From JAJKIP01 sp037200685 (lineage in GTDB: Bacteria > Bacteroidota > Bacteroidia > Chitinophagales > Chitinophagaceae): 64,000 nucleotides of DNA. Made by a program: the position numbers and the translations under genes. This document shows positions 7,338 through 16,452 of this stretch, piece by piece. Position 1 is the stretch's first letter. The number at the start of each line of letters is the position of its first letter. The notes beneath the pieces were generated by a model. The model was not told where the DNA came from, did not search any database, and saw only the letters and a program-made list of their open reading frames with translations. Location of the stretch: NCBI GenBank assembly GCA_037200685.1, contig JBBCIG010000004.1:1-64000 (forward strand), in the 5' to 3' direction.

Positions 7338-8938
7338 TTAATCAACCGGAGGATTAAATGTCTCTTTTATTGTTCTGGCGCTCAGCCACCTGTATAAATT
7401 CAAAATACTTCCTGCTTATCATTGGTACCGCTCGCCCTTGCACCACCGAACGGTTGTTGACCAACAACAGCGCCTGTCGGCTTATCATGATATAAAAATT
7501 ACCCGCAGCGTTTCTTAATGTATTCGTTGCGAGTTCAACCGCAGCCCTGTCTTGTGCAATGATAGAACCTGTCAATGCATAAGGTGAAGTGTTATCAACA
7601 AGGCGCTAACGTTTTTTCAAACTATTTGCGGGATAGATATATACAGTCAACACAGGTCCGAATATCTCTTCACACATGGTTACATACTTCGGATCCTTTG
7701 CCTCAATCACAGTAGGCTGAACAAAATAACCTTCTTTCTTATCGCATTTACCACCCACCCATATTTCAGCTTTCGGGTCTTTCTTTGCATTATCTATATA
7801 TGCTTTGATCTTGTCAAAACTTTTTTCATCGATCACGGCGTTATGAAGTTGGTAAAATTCTCTACCGTTCCCATTTTAAAACTCTTCACGCCTGCGATTA
7901 ATTTTTTCTTTACTTCTTCCGCAATGTTGGATGGAATGTATGCTCTCGATGCAGCAGAACATTTTTGTCCCTGGAATTCAAAGGCGCCACGCAATAATGC
8001 GGTTGCCACCACATCCGGGTCAGCGCTTTTATGCGCCAGTACAAAATCTTTACCTCCCGTCTCTCCCACTATTCTTGGGATACGATTTATACATCGCCAT
8101 ATTCTTACCAATCGTTTCCCACATGTTATTAAACACACCGGTGATCCTGTAAAATGCCACACCTGCGAAATCCCTGTGTTGAAACATATTTTACCAAGCG
8201 TAGGTCCATCTACATAAATTAAATTAATCACCCCATCCGGCAAGCCTGCTTCTTTTAAAATACGCATGAACATTTGCGCAGAATAAACTTGTGTGTTTGC
8301 TGGTTTCCATACTACCACATTACCACACATAGCAGCAGATGAAGGAAGGTTACCACCAATCGCTGTAAAGTTGAAAGGTGTAACCGCTAAAACGAACCCT
8401 TCCAGCGGCCGGTATTCCATTCTATTATGCATACCGGGGCTGCTGATCGGTTGTTGCTTATATATCTCTGATAAAAAATGAACATTAAAGCGAAGGAAAT
8501 CGATGATCTCGCAAGCGGCATCAATCTCCGCCTGGTAAGCATTCTTACTTTGACCCAGCATCGTCGTACCATTCGTGTAAGGACGATACTTTGTAGCAAT
8601 TAAATCAGCGGCACGTAAAAAATATTAGCCCTGTTCTCCCAACTTGTATTAGCCCAGCTTTCTTTCGCTGCCAGGGCAGCATCAATCGCCTGTTGTATAT
8701 GTTTTTCATCACCCGTAGAAAAAATAACCAAGTGTATGCGCAATCTCATGTGGTGGATGCAGCGGCAATTTTTTATTAGTACGTACTTCTTTGCTCCCGA
8801 TGTACATCGGGACATCAAGTTCCTGGCTTTTTAATTCCGCTAAAACTTCTTTTAATCTTTTTTTCTCTGCCGAACGGCACCATAGTTCAATACGGGTTCA
8901 TTAACCGGCATGGGATATGAGAAAGTTCCTAAACTCAT
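7338..8938 (-). pseudogene. pruA: L-glutamate gamma-semialdehyde dehydrogenase, multiply frameshifted
   Basis: Fragments in all three frames reassemble into a proline-catabolic delta-1-pyrroline-5-carboxylate dehydrogenase, which oxidises glutamate semialdehyde to glutamate with NAD. The N-terminus MSLGTFSYPMPVNEPVLNYG starts at 8938; RMEYRPLEGFVLAVTPFNFT, VVVWKPANTQ, RIVGETGGKDF and the catalytic-cysteine segment FEFQGQKCSAASR follow in order, then GYFVQPTVIEA and EEIFGPVLTVY, ending ARTIKETFNPPVD at 7338. At least six indels interrupt it. The reconstructed length (about 533 codons) matches the family, so no domain is lost. Confidence 0.88.
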
Positions 8939-8975
8939 AATATATTTATTTTAGATTCTACTATTTGAACTAAGT

Positions 8976-9247
8976 CTATGTATCAATTGGTAAGTCAAAA
9001 AAATTTTCTTTTGGAATATTATAAATACCAGAAAAAAATGAAACTAACTCTTTATTTAGCCATTGTATTTGTATTACTTCTTCTTTTATTTTTTTATCCC
9101 CATAATACTTTCTGATTGCCTTTATATCTTTACTGTCCCTCTACTGAATAATCTTTCAATAAGCCAAGCGGCACCCATCTCGGTATCAAGTTTTTCAAAG
9201 TAATAATCTTCGATAATTCTATCGGGGTCTGAGGAAAAGACTTCCAT
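8976..9247 (-). pseudogene. Small DUF6922-like protein, one frameshift
   Basis: From the ATG at 9247 the frame reads MEVFSSDPDRIIEDYYFEKL and continues to RLFSRGTVKI before a stop near 9128-9140; one base shift restores SKDIKAIRKYYGDKKIKEEV, then WLNKELVSFFSGIYNIPKEN and ends at 8976. The pattern (RGT, a KYYG segment, LNKELVSF, YNIPKE) resembles small proteins annotated as DUF6922 or as partners of nucleotidyltransferase-type toxins in Bacteroidota; the family name is from memory. No partner gene is visible next to it. Confidence 0.5.
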
Positions 9248-9323
9248 AAAATATTATAAATTTAATTTGCTTCTTGATACTCCCTTGTAAAAAATTATTT
9301 CAACTTATCAATCTCTTCGGAAG

Positions 9324-9339
9324 TCCCCCTTTAGGGGGA
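9324..9339 (-). terminator. Hairpin after prfB (possible terminator)
   Basis: The palindrome TCCCCCTTTAGGGGGA directly follows the prfB stop codon on the minus strand; the stop itself lies in the adjoining TTAGGGGG repeat. There is no good T-tract, so termination is uncertain. It resembles the CCCCCTTTAGGGGG hairpins common in Bacteroidota intergenic DNA. Confidence 0.4.
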
Positions 9340-9340
9340 T

Positions 9341-10436
9341 TTAGGGGGTTATATTCTCTTTCTCACTCATCAAATACGCCTTTATAAATCCATCCAGTTC
9401 CCCATCCATCACAGGTTGAATATTACCTACTTCAAAATCGGTGCGGTGATCTTTGATCATTTTATACGGATGAAAAACATAAGAACGTATCTGGCTGCCC
9501 CACTCTATCTTTTTCTTCTTTGCGTTGGTAGCATCTTTCATTGCATTTCTTTTTTGCAATTCCATTTCATACAAGCGGCTTTTTAGCATCTGCATCGCCA
9601 GTTCACGGTTACCGAGCTGGCTCCGGTCTTGCTGACATACCACAACGATACCAGTAGGTATATGCGTCAACTGAACTTTTGTTTCCACTTTGTTTACGTT
9701 CTGTCCGCCGGCGCCGCCGCTGCGTGAAGTTTCCATTTTTACATCCGCCGGGTTTATCTCTATAGTAATGGTATCATCCACCAGCGGGTAGGCATACACA
9801 CTCACAAAACTTGTATGCCGCCGGGCATTACTATCAAATGGAGAAATGCGCACCAACCGGTGCACACCACTTTCCGCTTTTAAAAAACCATAAGCGAACG
9901 GCCCTTCAAATTGCAATGTCGCGGTTTTGATACCAGCGCCATCGCCCCATTGCCAATCCATCTCGGGCACTTTCCATCCCTGCTTTTCGCCGTACATACG
10001 GTACATACGGGCAAGCATCTCGGCCCAGTCCTGGCTTTCAGTACCGCCGGCGCCGGAGTTGATCTGCAATACCGCGGGCAATTCATCTTCGGGTTCATTC
10101 AACGTGGCTTTGAACTCCGCATCGTCGAGCATCTGCAACGATTTATCATACGCCACCTTCGTTTCTTCTTCGGTAGCATCACCACCTTTCCAGAAATCAA
10201 ACAGCACGGCAAAATCCTCCACGGCGGTGTTTACCTGCTCGTACATATTCACCCAATACTCATTGAGCTTGATTTCCTTAAGAATTTCAGTTGCACGTTT
10301 ATTATCGTCCCAGAAACCGGGACTCAGTGAAAGCTGTTTGTGTTCGGCTATTTTTTGTTGCCTGTTAGCGACGTCAAAGAAACCTCCTTACCCCGGCAAT
10401 GCGGGACCGCATATCATTTAATTTTTCGATTGTCAT
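9341..10436 (-). CDS. prfB: Peptide chain release factor 2 with programmed +1 frameshift
   Basis: RF2 recognises UGA and UAA and releases the finished protein. The zero frame starts MTIEKLNDMRSRIAGVRRFL at 10436 and meets an in-frame TGA at 10374-10376; a +1 shift continues DVANRQQKIAEHKQLSLSPG and FWDDN, then the long frame to 9341. The full product is about 364 residues. The GGQ peptidyl-release motif is in RSGGAGGQNVNKVET. In the usual SPF tripeptide region for stop-codon choice the local text is RISPFDSNARRHTSF, so SPF is present. The start faces copy b of the dispersed repeat 94 bases upstream. Confidence 0.95.
10373..10388 (-). promoter_or_regulatory. RF2 autoregulatory frameshift site
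   Basis: On the minus strand the sequence AGGAGG TTT CTT TGA C is seen: a Shine-Dalgarno-like hexamer three bases before the CUU slippery codon, the UGA stop and a following C. This is the canonical RF2 arrangement (E. coli has AGGGGG TAT CTT TGA C). Low RF2 favours the shift and so raises RF2 synthesis. Confidence 0.95.
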
Positions 10437-10529
10437 GGCGCAAAGGTTAAGTGAAGTTTGTGGTTTGTCGTTTATGTTATGAACAGAATGATAGTTTGAA
10501 CGCTCTTTCTTTATCGGGATTAGGAGGAT

Positions 10530-10610
10530 GAGCCGGGCTGTAGTGCTACTATCATCGCCTGTTGCGTCGCACTCTTCAGGGTTCTGTTCGCTACTCAGCA
10601 CTTTCGCAAT
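10530..10610 (-). repeat. Dispersed repeat core, copy b
   Basis: Reads GCCGGGCTGTAGTGCTACTA, then TCATCGCCTGTTGCGTCGCA, CTCTTCAGGGTTCTGTTCGC and TACTCAGCAC on the plus strand. The GCCGGGC end faces prfB. Besides this repeat the 378-base gap 10437-10814 shows nothing else recognisable. Confidence 0.9.
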
Positions 10611-10814
10611 GTCATTATATGGACGGGTAACTTACCAGGTGATGGAAAAATTACGACCTACCGCAAGAAACAAGCCGACAGAGACCAGTCACGATATTGA
10701 ACATTCAAAATGGTACAGTAAAGTTCAAAAAAATGTTTTATCAAAAACAATGAAAGAAGCGGGTTGTGGATAATCACTGATGGGCCTTTATTAAACTTTG
10801 ATATAAATTAAAAT

Positions 10815-11180
10815 ATGAACACTTCCAACACACATGATCAGCGTATGGCAAAAATGACCTTTGCCTCGGTCTATCCCATGTATATCGCAAAAGTGGAGAA
10901 GAAAGGAAGGACAAAAGAAGAATTGGACCAGGTGATAACATGGTTAACAGGTTTTAATAATAAGAAGCTGCAGGAACTGATAAAAGAGAAAGTAACTTTT
11001 GAAACATTTTTCCAGCATGCTTCGCTAAACCCCAATGCACACCTCATCACAGGAATGATCTGTGGGTACCGTATAGAAGAAATTGAAAATCCTTTGACAC
11101 GACAGGTCCGGTACCTCGATAAGTTAGTAGATGAATTGGCGAAGGGCAGGAAGATGGAAAAGATATTGCGCAGCCTGTAG
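10815..11180 (+). CDS. DUF2200 family protein
   Basis: A 121-residue cytoplasmic protein of the DUF2200 family, recognised from KMTFASVYPMYIAKVEKKGR in the N-terminal third, the VITWLTGFN segment, PNAHLITGMICGYRIEEI and the C-terminal VRYLDKLVDELAKGRKMEKI. Length is standard. The family is widespread and uncharacterised; a nucleic-acid or stress role has not been shown. The gene is intact, in contrast to its downstream neighbour, and the leader contains an AAACTTTG sequence close to but not matching the TAnnTTTG box. Confidence 0.85.
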   Translation: MNTSNTHDQRMAKMTFASVYPMYIAKVEKKGRTKEELDQVITWLTGFNNKKLQELIKEKVTFETFFQHASLNPNAHLITGMICGYRIEEIENPLTRQVRYLDKLVDELAKGRKMEKILRSL

Positions 11181-11252
11181 GTGTTGCGAAACTGAAATAG
11201 TACCATGGCCAGGCTAACAATAGCTCTACCTTAATTATATATAAGTATCCAG

Positions 11253-11610
11253 ATGCCCGATAATAATAAAACAATATTAGAAAAGGCAAACGCCGCTATC
11301 ACTCAAAGCGATAATGAAGGATTTCTTTCGTTCTGAACTGATGACACGGCATGGACATTTGTAGGCGACAAGACCTTGCGAGGCAAAGAAGCTGTTCGCC
11401 AGTGGATGGCAACTACGTATAAGGAGCCGCCAAAGTTTATGGTTTAAACACTTAATCGCTGAAGGGGATTTTGTGACGGCGCTCGGTGATATAACAATGA
11501 AAGACGAAAATGACAAAGAGGTTCAATACTCCTACTGCGATGTCTGCCGGTTTCGTGATGGCAAGATGGCTGAATTAATGGCTTTCGTCATTAAGCAAGC
11601 CAGCCACTAA
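11253..11610 (+). pseudogene. NTF2/SnoaL-like protein, two frameshifts
   Basis: The frame from 11253 reads MPDNNKTILEKANAAITQSD then NEGFLSF and stops; a one-base shift gives DDTAWTFVGDKTLRGKEAVR, QWMATTYKEPPKF, and a second shift gives HLIAEGDFVTALGDITMKDE and the final KMAELMAFVIKQASH. The order helix, 'WTFVG' strand, 'GKEAVRQWM' helix, 'GDFVTALGDI' strand and 'YCDVCRFRDGK' strand is that of the SnoaL-like nuclear transport factor 2 superfamily, which binds small hydrophobic ligands or acts as a steroid isomerase-like enzyme. Substrate unknown. Confidence 0.75.
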
Positions 11611-11660
11611 CAGTTGTACTTTTGAATTCTTTACCGAATCTCTACGTTTTTGCCAATTCT

Positions 11661-11735
11661 AAAAAAGCTATACTTTAGAACTGCTTCACACCTTATTCTA
11701 TCCTTCTCCCTATTAATTCTTTCCCTGATAAAGTA
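11661..11735. repeat. Intergenic repeat shared with 14565-14640
   Basis: The stretch AAAAAAGCTATACTTTAGAA, CTGCTTCACACCTTATTCTA, TCCTTCTCCCTATTAATTCT recurs almost base for base at 14565-14627, with weaker similarity continuing for some 15 bases. It follows a broken small gene in both places. Confidence 0.85.
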
Positions 11736-11806
11736 ATAAGTTAAAATCATATTGGCCCGTGAGACACAGACCAGGGCATAGCTGTCGCTAATATCACCTG
11801 AGATAA

Positions 11807-12147
11807 TCACGATTTTTTTAACTGGCTGGTGATCTCTTTTAATTCATTATAAGGAATAGTGGCGAGTGTTTCTTTCCAATTAGAAGGCGGTTCGTTTCTC
11901 TGCAACTTAAATAAGGATGGCCTGGAGGTAATGGCGCATCTTTAGCGGGAACGAAATAAAGCAGGTCGTGGGGTTCGCAAATGAAGATGCGGCAGAGCTT
12001 TTCTATATGATCGAGCCGGAAGGTATGCGTGTTGTTTTTTAAAAGCTGGTGGGCGGTGTGGCGGGAAAAGCCGCCTTTACCAAAAATGTTATAAGGCCGT
12101 TCGATACCGCGGGCCTGGATGACGGGCATGATGTTGAGTGTTAGCAT
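11807..12147 (-). pseudogene. Xre-like helix-turn-helix regulator, one frameshift
   Basis: Starting MLTLNIMPVIQARGIERPYN at 12147, the protein has a helix-turn-helix written GKGGFSRHTAHQLLKNNT and the recurrent phrase FRLDHIEKLCRIFICEPHDL, then LPPGHP. A slip near 11918 interrupts the C-terminal tail, which resumes LFKLQRNEPPSNWKETLATI and ends at 11807; total about 113 residues. This matches a Bacteroidota family of small Xre-type transcription factors that act as single-domain DNA-binding proteins. The 21-nt tandem array lies 37 bases upstream of its start. Confidence 0.75.
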
Positions 12148-12183
12148 ATATATATAAATGTAACAGCCTTGTTTTGGGTGAAG

Positions 12184-12543
12184 GTTAGAAAACCGCTGAT
12201 TAAGCTTCGAAAAATGCTGATAAAACTGCAAAAAGACCTGACAATTATCACAAAACCACAAACGCAGTTACCAGAACTACTGATAATCTTGTGAAAACTA
12301 CAACCGCAGGTAAGAGAAGTACAAACGATGTTACCATAAGTACTGTGAAAGCTGCTAAAGTTGCAGGGGCAGGTACGAAAGCTACGGGATAAGTTGCGAG
12401 AACTGCTGACAACTATACAAGAAGTACAAACTATACTAACTAAACCACAAACAATTTTAAGAAAAGTGCAAATGCAGTTACGAGAACTACAAAGTAACCT
12501 AAGAAAGTTGCTGGGGCGGGTGCGGGAACTGCGGGGTAAATTG
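12184..12543. repeat. 17-unit array of a diverged 21-nt tandem repeat
   Basis: Read on the plus strand in one frame, 360 bases fall into 17 heptads plus a final Leu: VRKPLIK, LRKMLIK, LQKDLTI, ITKPQTQ, LPELLII, then units with stops, VREVQTM, LLKLQGQ, VRKLRDK, LRELLTT, IQEVQTI, LTKPQTI, LRKVQMQ, LRELQSN, LRKLLGR, VRELRGK. Four in-frame stop codons in units 6 and 8 show that this strand is not translated through. The opposite strand is open across the array, but only because of the repeat composition. The array lies between the regulator start and 12546. Confidence 0.8.
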
Positions 12544-12633
12544 TAAAAAATGCTGAGAAAGGGAGGAAAAGGGGCAGCTATCAATTGAATTTATTGAGTC
12601 GGTTCAATAAACTGTGCCCCATGCCCCGATGCG

Positions 12634-12690
12634 TGTCCTCATGCATCGGAACGAATACCAAGATGATGATGCGTGAAGACACGCATCATG
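12634..12690. repeat. Paired GATGCGTG palindromes
   Basis: The text holds CCCGATGCGTGTCCTCATGC-ATCGG and, 25 bases on, the perfect palindrome ATGATGCGTG-AAGA-CACGCATCAT. A related ATGCGTGAAGACGGCATCAT occurs at 17224-17243. These are stem-loop forming repeats with no gene. Otherwise the 12546-12792 interval shows nothing recognisable. Confidence 0.6.
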
Positions 12691-12792
12691 GCGGCAGAGT
12701 AAACGACCTGCATGAATATCTATCCTCTCCGCAATTTTTTTGCCCAACTTAAAAAGTTTCATAGCTTAGAAGCATCATCAAACAAGATTACC

Positions 12793-13293
12793 ATGAAAAT
12801 TTTCTTTACCGCTGTATCAGCGTTATTATTAACGATTGTTTCTTCCGCACAGGATTTGAAGTTCCTTCCGAGCTGCCTTCCACAAAAGAAGAGTTTACAC
12901 AATCTGAAAGCAATTTTATAAAAGCCGCTAAATGGCTTGAAAGCACCCCTGTTGGAACGCAGGAAGATAAAAGAACAAGAATGAATGCATGGGTTATAGC
13001 ATGGCTCACCAACAGCCCTACTGTTACCATAGAAGTGCAGTCTGCTATCATAAAACCATTTAGCAAAAACAGTCAATTGCTTTCTGTATATATGGCCGGG
13101 TATGGCGTTACGTTCTTGAAATAATTACAGCAAAGACGCACTGAAGGCTAATGCCGCCGGTATGAAAAGTGCGGTCAATTGCGCTAACCTGGGCTGCGAT
13201 ATAAAAAAAGATAAAGCATTAACCAAAGTGATTGATGCTGATAAAGAAGGAAAGCTGGAAGAATGGGTGAAGGAAGCGATGAGTAGTAAATAA
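12793..13293 (+). pseudogene. Secreted protein of unknown function, two frameshifts
   Basis: The start at 12793 gives a signal peptide (MKIFFTAVSALLLTIVSSAQ). One slip follows near 12852 and another near 13122; reconstructed, the mature part reads ELPSTKEEFTQSESNFIKAA, KWLESTPVGTQEDKRTRMNA, WVIAWLTNSPTVTIEVQSAI, then YMAGYGV and NYSKDALKANAAGMKSAVNC and ends EGKLEEWVKEAMSSK. I recall similar uncharacterised exported proteins of about 165 residues in Chitinophagaceae with the same 'PTVTIEV', 'YMAGY' and 'KLEEWV' landmarks. No catalytic motif is visible. Confidence 0.6.
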
Positions 13294-13298
13294 TAAAC

Positions 13299-14030
13299 AT
13301 GCACAGTAAATTCCGAATAGCATTAATAATAAGCCTGGCATTTATTTCATGTACACAGAGAAAAACAAAACAAACTACTATTGATATAAAAAAGGATATG
13401 GAAAAGTTTGAGTACTCTTTAGAAATGGCGCATCCAATGCAAAATCACTGATGGAGGAAGATTTTTATTGGAGCCCGATTGAAGAAACCGGGCCGTTTGG
13501 AAGTGACGATGGCTGGGAGGCTACTTATGGATTTAGAGAATGGCGCCTTTCAAATCGCTCTGCCAATCCAATGATTTATTTAAAAAAACTGATCGCCGAT
13601 TGGAACTACCCTCCTTTTGACTGGAATGAAATGGACACAACGAAGATAAAAGATTTCATCGTCTCCCGGACACTCAATGATGAAGCAAGCATACAGGAAC
13701 AGATGAAACAATTCAAGGAGTTGCTTAAGAATCTCCATCGCCGGATACCAGTATGAAGGACATGGATGATGCACAATGAGAAAAATTGTTTTATCGTCGT
13801 CTCAACAGATGGGTGGCGACTTTTTGTTAGGCCAGGACAACGCCATTATTGGTACCGGGTTTGCGCAGTTTGTTTTGGAAGGTAAGATTGATGATGAATT
13901 AAAAGCTTTAACGATCACGGCCCTTAACAGGCAGCTTCTCCCCGTACTTATTGACCGGTACGATGACAACTATCGGGATGAAAGAAAAGAGCAATTGACA
14001 AAAATGTTAGAAGTGATTAGGAAAGCCTAG
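13299..14030 (+). pseudogene. Lipoprotein of unknown function, about three frameshifts
   Basis: The first frame gives a lipoprotein signal (MHSKFRIALIISLAFISCTQ, lipobox Cys18). After a slip near 13430 the chain continues LMEEDFYWSPIEETGPFGSD, DGWEATYGFREWRLSNRSAN and FDWNEMDTTKIKDFI, shifts again near 13735 into SPSPDTSMKDMDDAQ, and once more into RKIVLSSSQQMGGDFLLGQD, NAIIGTGFAQFVLEGKIDDE and DERKEQLTKMLEVIRKA. Because the pieces abut without loss, I treat 13299-14030 as one ancestral gene of about 243 residues rather than two. Function is unknown; the lipobox indicates a membrane-anchored periplasmic location. Confidence 0.6.
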
Positions 14031-14090
14031 TTATAAGAAGACTTCCCGCCAAATAATAAACGTGTTATTTGGTTAAAAGAATGCTGAATA

Positions 14091-14620
14091 ATGCAAGCAA
14101 TCAAATTTTCTGAAACGATATACATTGAAGGCACACAAGAATTAATCTTTGACTACACACAAGATTATAACAACAGGTTTAACTGGGACACATTTTTAAA
14201 GGAAAGCCGAGTTAATTAACGGAGCGACAAAAGCAGGTAAAGGAGTAAGAGCTTACTGTGTCGCTAAAAACGGCTTAGGAATGGAAACTGAATATGTCAG
14301 CTTTAACCGGCCAAAAGTGACAGCAGTAAAAATAACCAAAGGCCCTTTTTTATTCAAAACATTTTAGGCTCGTGGACATTCAGGGAATTAAACAAGGTAT
14401 AACTGAAGTGACATTCCTATATTCTTTTGAGCTTCGTTTTCCATTTAGCCTGTTGACTTATTTCATTAAGCGAAACTTACAAAAGAATGTGCGGCTGAGA
14501 CTGGTTGATTTAAAGACCTGCATCGAAGAAGCACAAATATCTAATGTGAGTTTGGTCCATGTTATAAAAAAGCTATATCTTAGAACTGCTTCACACCTTA
14601 TTCTATCCTTCCCCTATTAA
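14091..14620 (+). pseudogene. SRPBCC-family (polyketide cyclase-like) protein, frameshifted
   Basis: The frame from 14091 reads MQAIKFSETIYIEGTQELIF then DYTQDYNNRFNWDTFLKE and stops near 14218. Shifted frames continue LINGATKAGKGVRAYCVAKN, GLGMETEYVSFNRPKVTAVK, GPFLFKTF, GSWTF and EVTFLYSFELRFPFSLLTYF, ending in VRLRLVDLKTCIEEA. This strand order is that of the START-like SRPBCC ligand-binding fold. At least three breaks are needed. The last ~20 codons to the stop at 14620 run into the repeat that starts at 14565, so the native C-terminus was probably lost or lies near 14543. Confidence 0.65.
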
Positions 14621-14640
14621 TTCTTCAATGATTAAGTAGC
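14565..14640. repeat. Second copy of the 11661 repeat
   Basis: AAAAAAGCTATATCTTAGAA, CTGCTTCACACCTTATTCTA, TCCTTCCCCTATTAATTCTT repeats the sequence at 11661-11722 with three or four differences, in the same orientation, again after a broken gene. Confidence 0.85.
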
Positions 14641-14718
14641 AAGATTTTGTTTTATTGGCTTGTGGTAAAAACCAACGATGCTACCGGCAATTGTATTTTT
14701 AAATTATAACATTTCTAT

Positions 14719-15324
14719 ATGAAAGACTTTATTGAAAAATACAGCATAGCAACGCTTGCTTTACTTATATCAGTCTTGAATTTTTATATTGCAAATCTTA
14801 GAAGGTTCAAATTGAAAGTTAGAGATGCCGGAAGGATAATAGTTACAAAAGACCCTCATAAGCTTCAGAATTTAATGATTTTTTTTAGATTTGATATTTG
14901 AAAATGGAGGGAGCTAATAAAGGTATAGTTGAAGATGTTGCAATTACTCTATTTGATAACAATAAGAAAATTGTCATGAATGCTATATATGTAAATACTG
15001 ATCGAATTATAAATTACTCAAAAGACTTACCTCCTGCAAAACTAGAATTCATTTATTGGCTTTCAAATTGACAAAGATGAATCAATAATTAAGCAAATTG
15101 TCTTTCGACAAAGCGATAACAGCCCTGCCTTTTCCTTTACGCCAGGGAAGTACAAACTAATTCTGCATGTCTTATCTTCAAAAAAGAAAATCTGGGAAAT
15201 ATTTGAAACTATAGATTTTGAAATTAAAAATGCTGATATTCAAACATTAAATGAAATGCAACCAGTTCCACAACCTAACGGAACTTATTTTCTCAAATGG
15301 GTAACTAAGGATATGCCACGTTGA
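14719..15324 (+). pseudogene. Membrane-anchored protein of unknown function, two frameshifts
   Basis: The frame from 14719 has one N-terminal membrane segment (residues 9-27, TLALLISVLNFYIANL) and then VRDAGRIIVTKDPHKLQNLM. After a slip near 14900 it continues NKGIVEDVAITLFDNNKKIV, MNAIYVNTDRIINYSKDLPP and after another near 15070 QIDKDESIIKQIVFRQSDNS, PAFSFTPGKYKLILHVLSSK, ending WVTKDMPR. The soluble part looks like an all-beta domain outside the membrane. I do not recognise the family. The whole gene would be about 200 residues. Confidence 0.5.
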
Positions 15325-15609
15325 CGACCGAAACAAGGCGAAAATTGTTGCTCGATTAATATTTATAAAAATATCGTCGCCAATTGCACAAATAGCAAGA
15401 CTCCTCTTCTCCTTCTTTATAAATAGTTTACTAAATATTTAACCCAACTCCCCGATGTGTGTCCTCTAGTAAAGTTAATGCAGTTTGAGAATATATTCTA
15501 TAGTTGGCTTTATTCGTCAGCCGGATATGCAGCTGAGTGGCGGACGGAACGATGAAGGGCTTATTCGTCGCCCCGCCACATAGCCACAGTTCATGTTAGC
15601 TGCTGTTAT
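15325..15609. other. Intergenic stretch with inverted-repeat end
   Basis: No gene is supported here. Bases 15480-15600 are GC-richer than the surroundings (GTCAGCCGGATATGCAGCTG, GGCGGACGGAACGATGAAGG, CCCCGCCACATAGCCACAGT) and end in CATGTTAGCTGCTGTTATTT, whose inverted relative GATAATAGCAGCTAACTC lies at 16535-16555 on the other side of the minus-strand gene. Confidence 0.45.
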
Positions 15610-16452
15610 TTATTTAAGAGATATTTTAAGTAGTTCAACTAAATTTCCTTCTAAGGATAATATCGGACTGATTTGGGAATCCGTGGTAGCTTTTGATAAA
15701 GATTCTGATAAATCAATTATATTACTTTCTTCGGAAATTAATTCACCTCTTTTCGAGCCGTTAATCAAGAAGGTCATTCTTATTTTTCTTACTGTTATTT
15801 GTGGATCAATTAAATTTTTGGGGTTTGTAAATAGAAACCAAAAGCTCATTTGATTATAATTTGATAAGATGTCGGCCAGCTCACCTAATGGTGGATCTCC
15901 GGGCTGAATGGTTAAAGTATTCTCAAATACACCTGTTTTTTCATTTATTGTTCTAAAATTTATTTTGGATGATCGAAACTCAATGGTAGGGAGCTTTTGT
16001 GACTATCGCTCCATTTTAAAAATGTTCTTGGACTTGGTGATTGATACCACTGTGGATAAGGTGTATCATTCCATTTGCCAGAAAATTCGATAAAACCGAA
16101 CTTCAAATGATTTAATTGTTTTCTTTTCAACACTTAAATCTGAGCTTAAAGATGTAATTTTTTCAGCGCCTGACGAAACTGCTTTGTCTAAGCTATCAAG
16201 TCTCACTTTTAATTTTTCTAAGGCTTCTTTTTGGTTAAGTTGCGGGTAAAGTTTTATTAGCTAAATCATTAAAAGGTTCAAGGAGTTTTTTAGAATCTTT
16301 TACGTCAGTAACTAACTCTGTCATCTGTTTATCCTTTATTGCATCGGTATTTTTATCCTGTTATTTTTAAGATAATCTACTCCAATAGTACAGATTACTC
16401 CAAAAAATATAGCTCTATAGCCAGTTATCCTAAAGAAATTTAGCCAATCCAT
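15610..16452 (-). pseudogene. Membrane-anchored protein of unknown function, about four frameshifts
   Basis: From the ATG at 16452 the pieces read MDWLNFFRITGYRAIFFGVI (a membrane segment), TDAIKDKQMTELVTDVKDSK, NQKEALEKLKVRLDSLDKAV (coiled-coil-like), IEFSGKWNDTPYPQWYQSPS, INFRTINEKTGVFENTLTIQ, GDPPLGELADILSNYNQMSF and finally ITVRKIRMTFLINGSKRGEL to the stop at 15610. The reconstructed protein is about 280 residues: one transmembrane helix, a short coiled coil and a beta-rich C-terminal domain. I do not recognise it. Short inverted repeats flank the gene. Confidence 0.5.

Noticed and set aside
12184..12543. CRISPR array
   Set aside because: Units are contiguous 21-mers without unique spacers, and no cas gene is present.
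12141..12584. Open minus-strand frame of 147 codons across the 21-nt array
   Set aside because: The frame is open only because the repeat units lack stops in that phase; its product is a Ser/Cys/Phe-rich repeat without signal or fold, and it overlaps the regulator's leader. I treat it as a by-product of the repeat.
15480..15600. tRNA or other structured RNA in the GC-rich patch
   Set aside because: No cloverleaf, T-loop or known RNA signature could be drawn from it.
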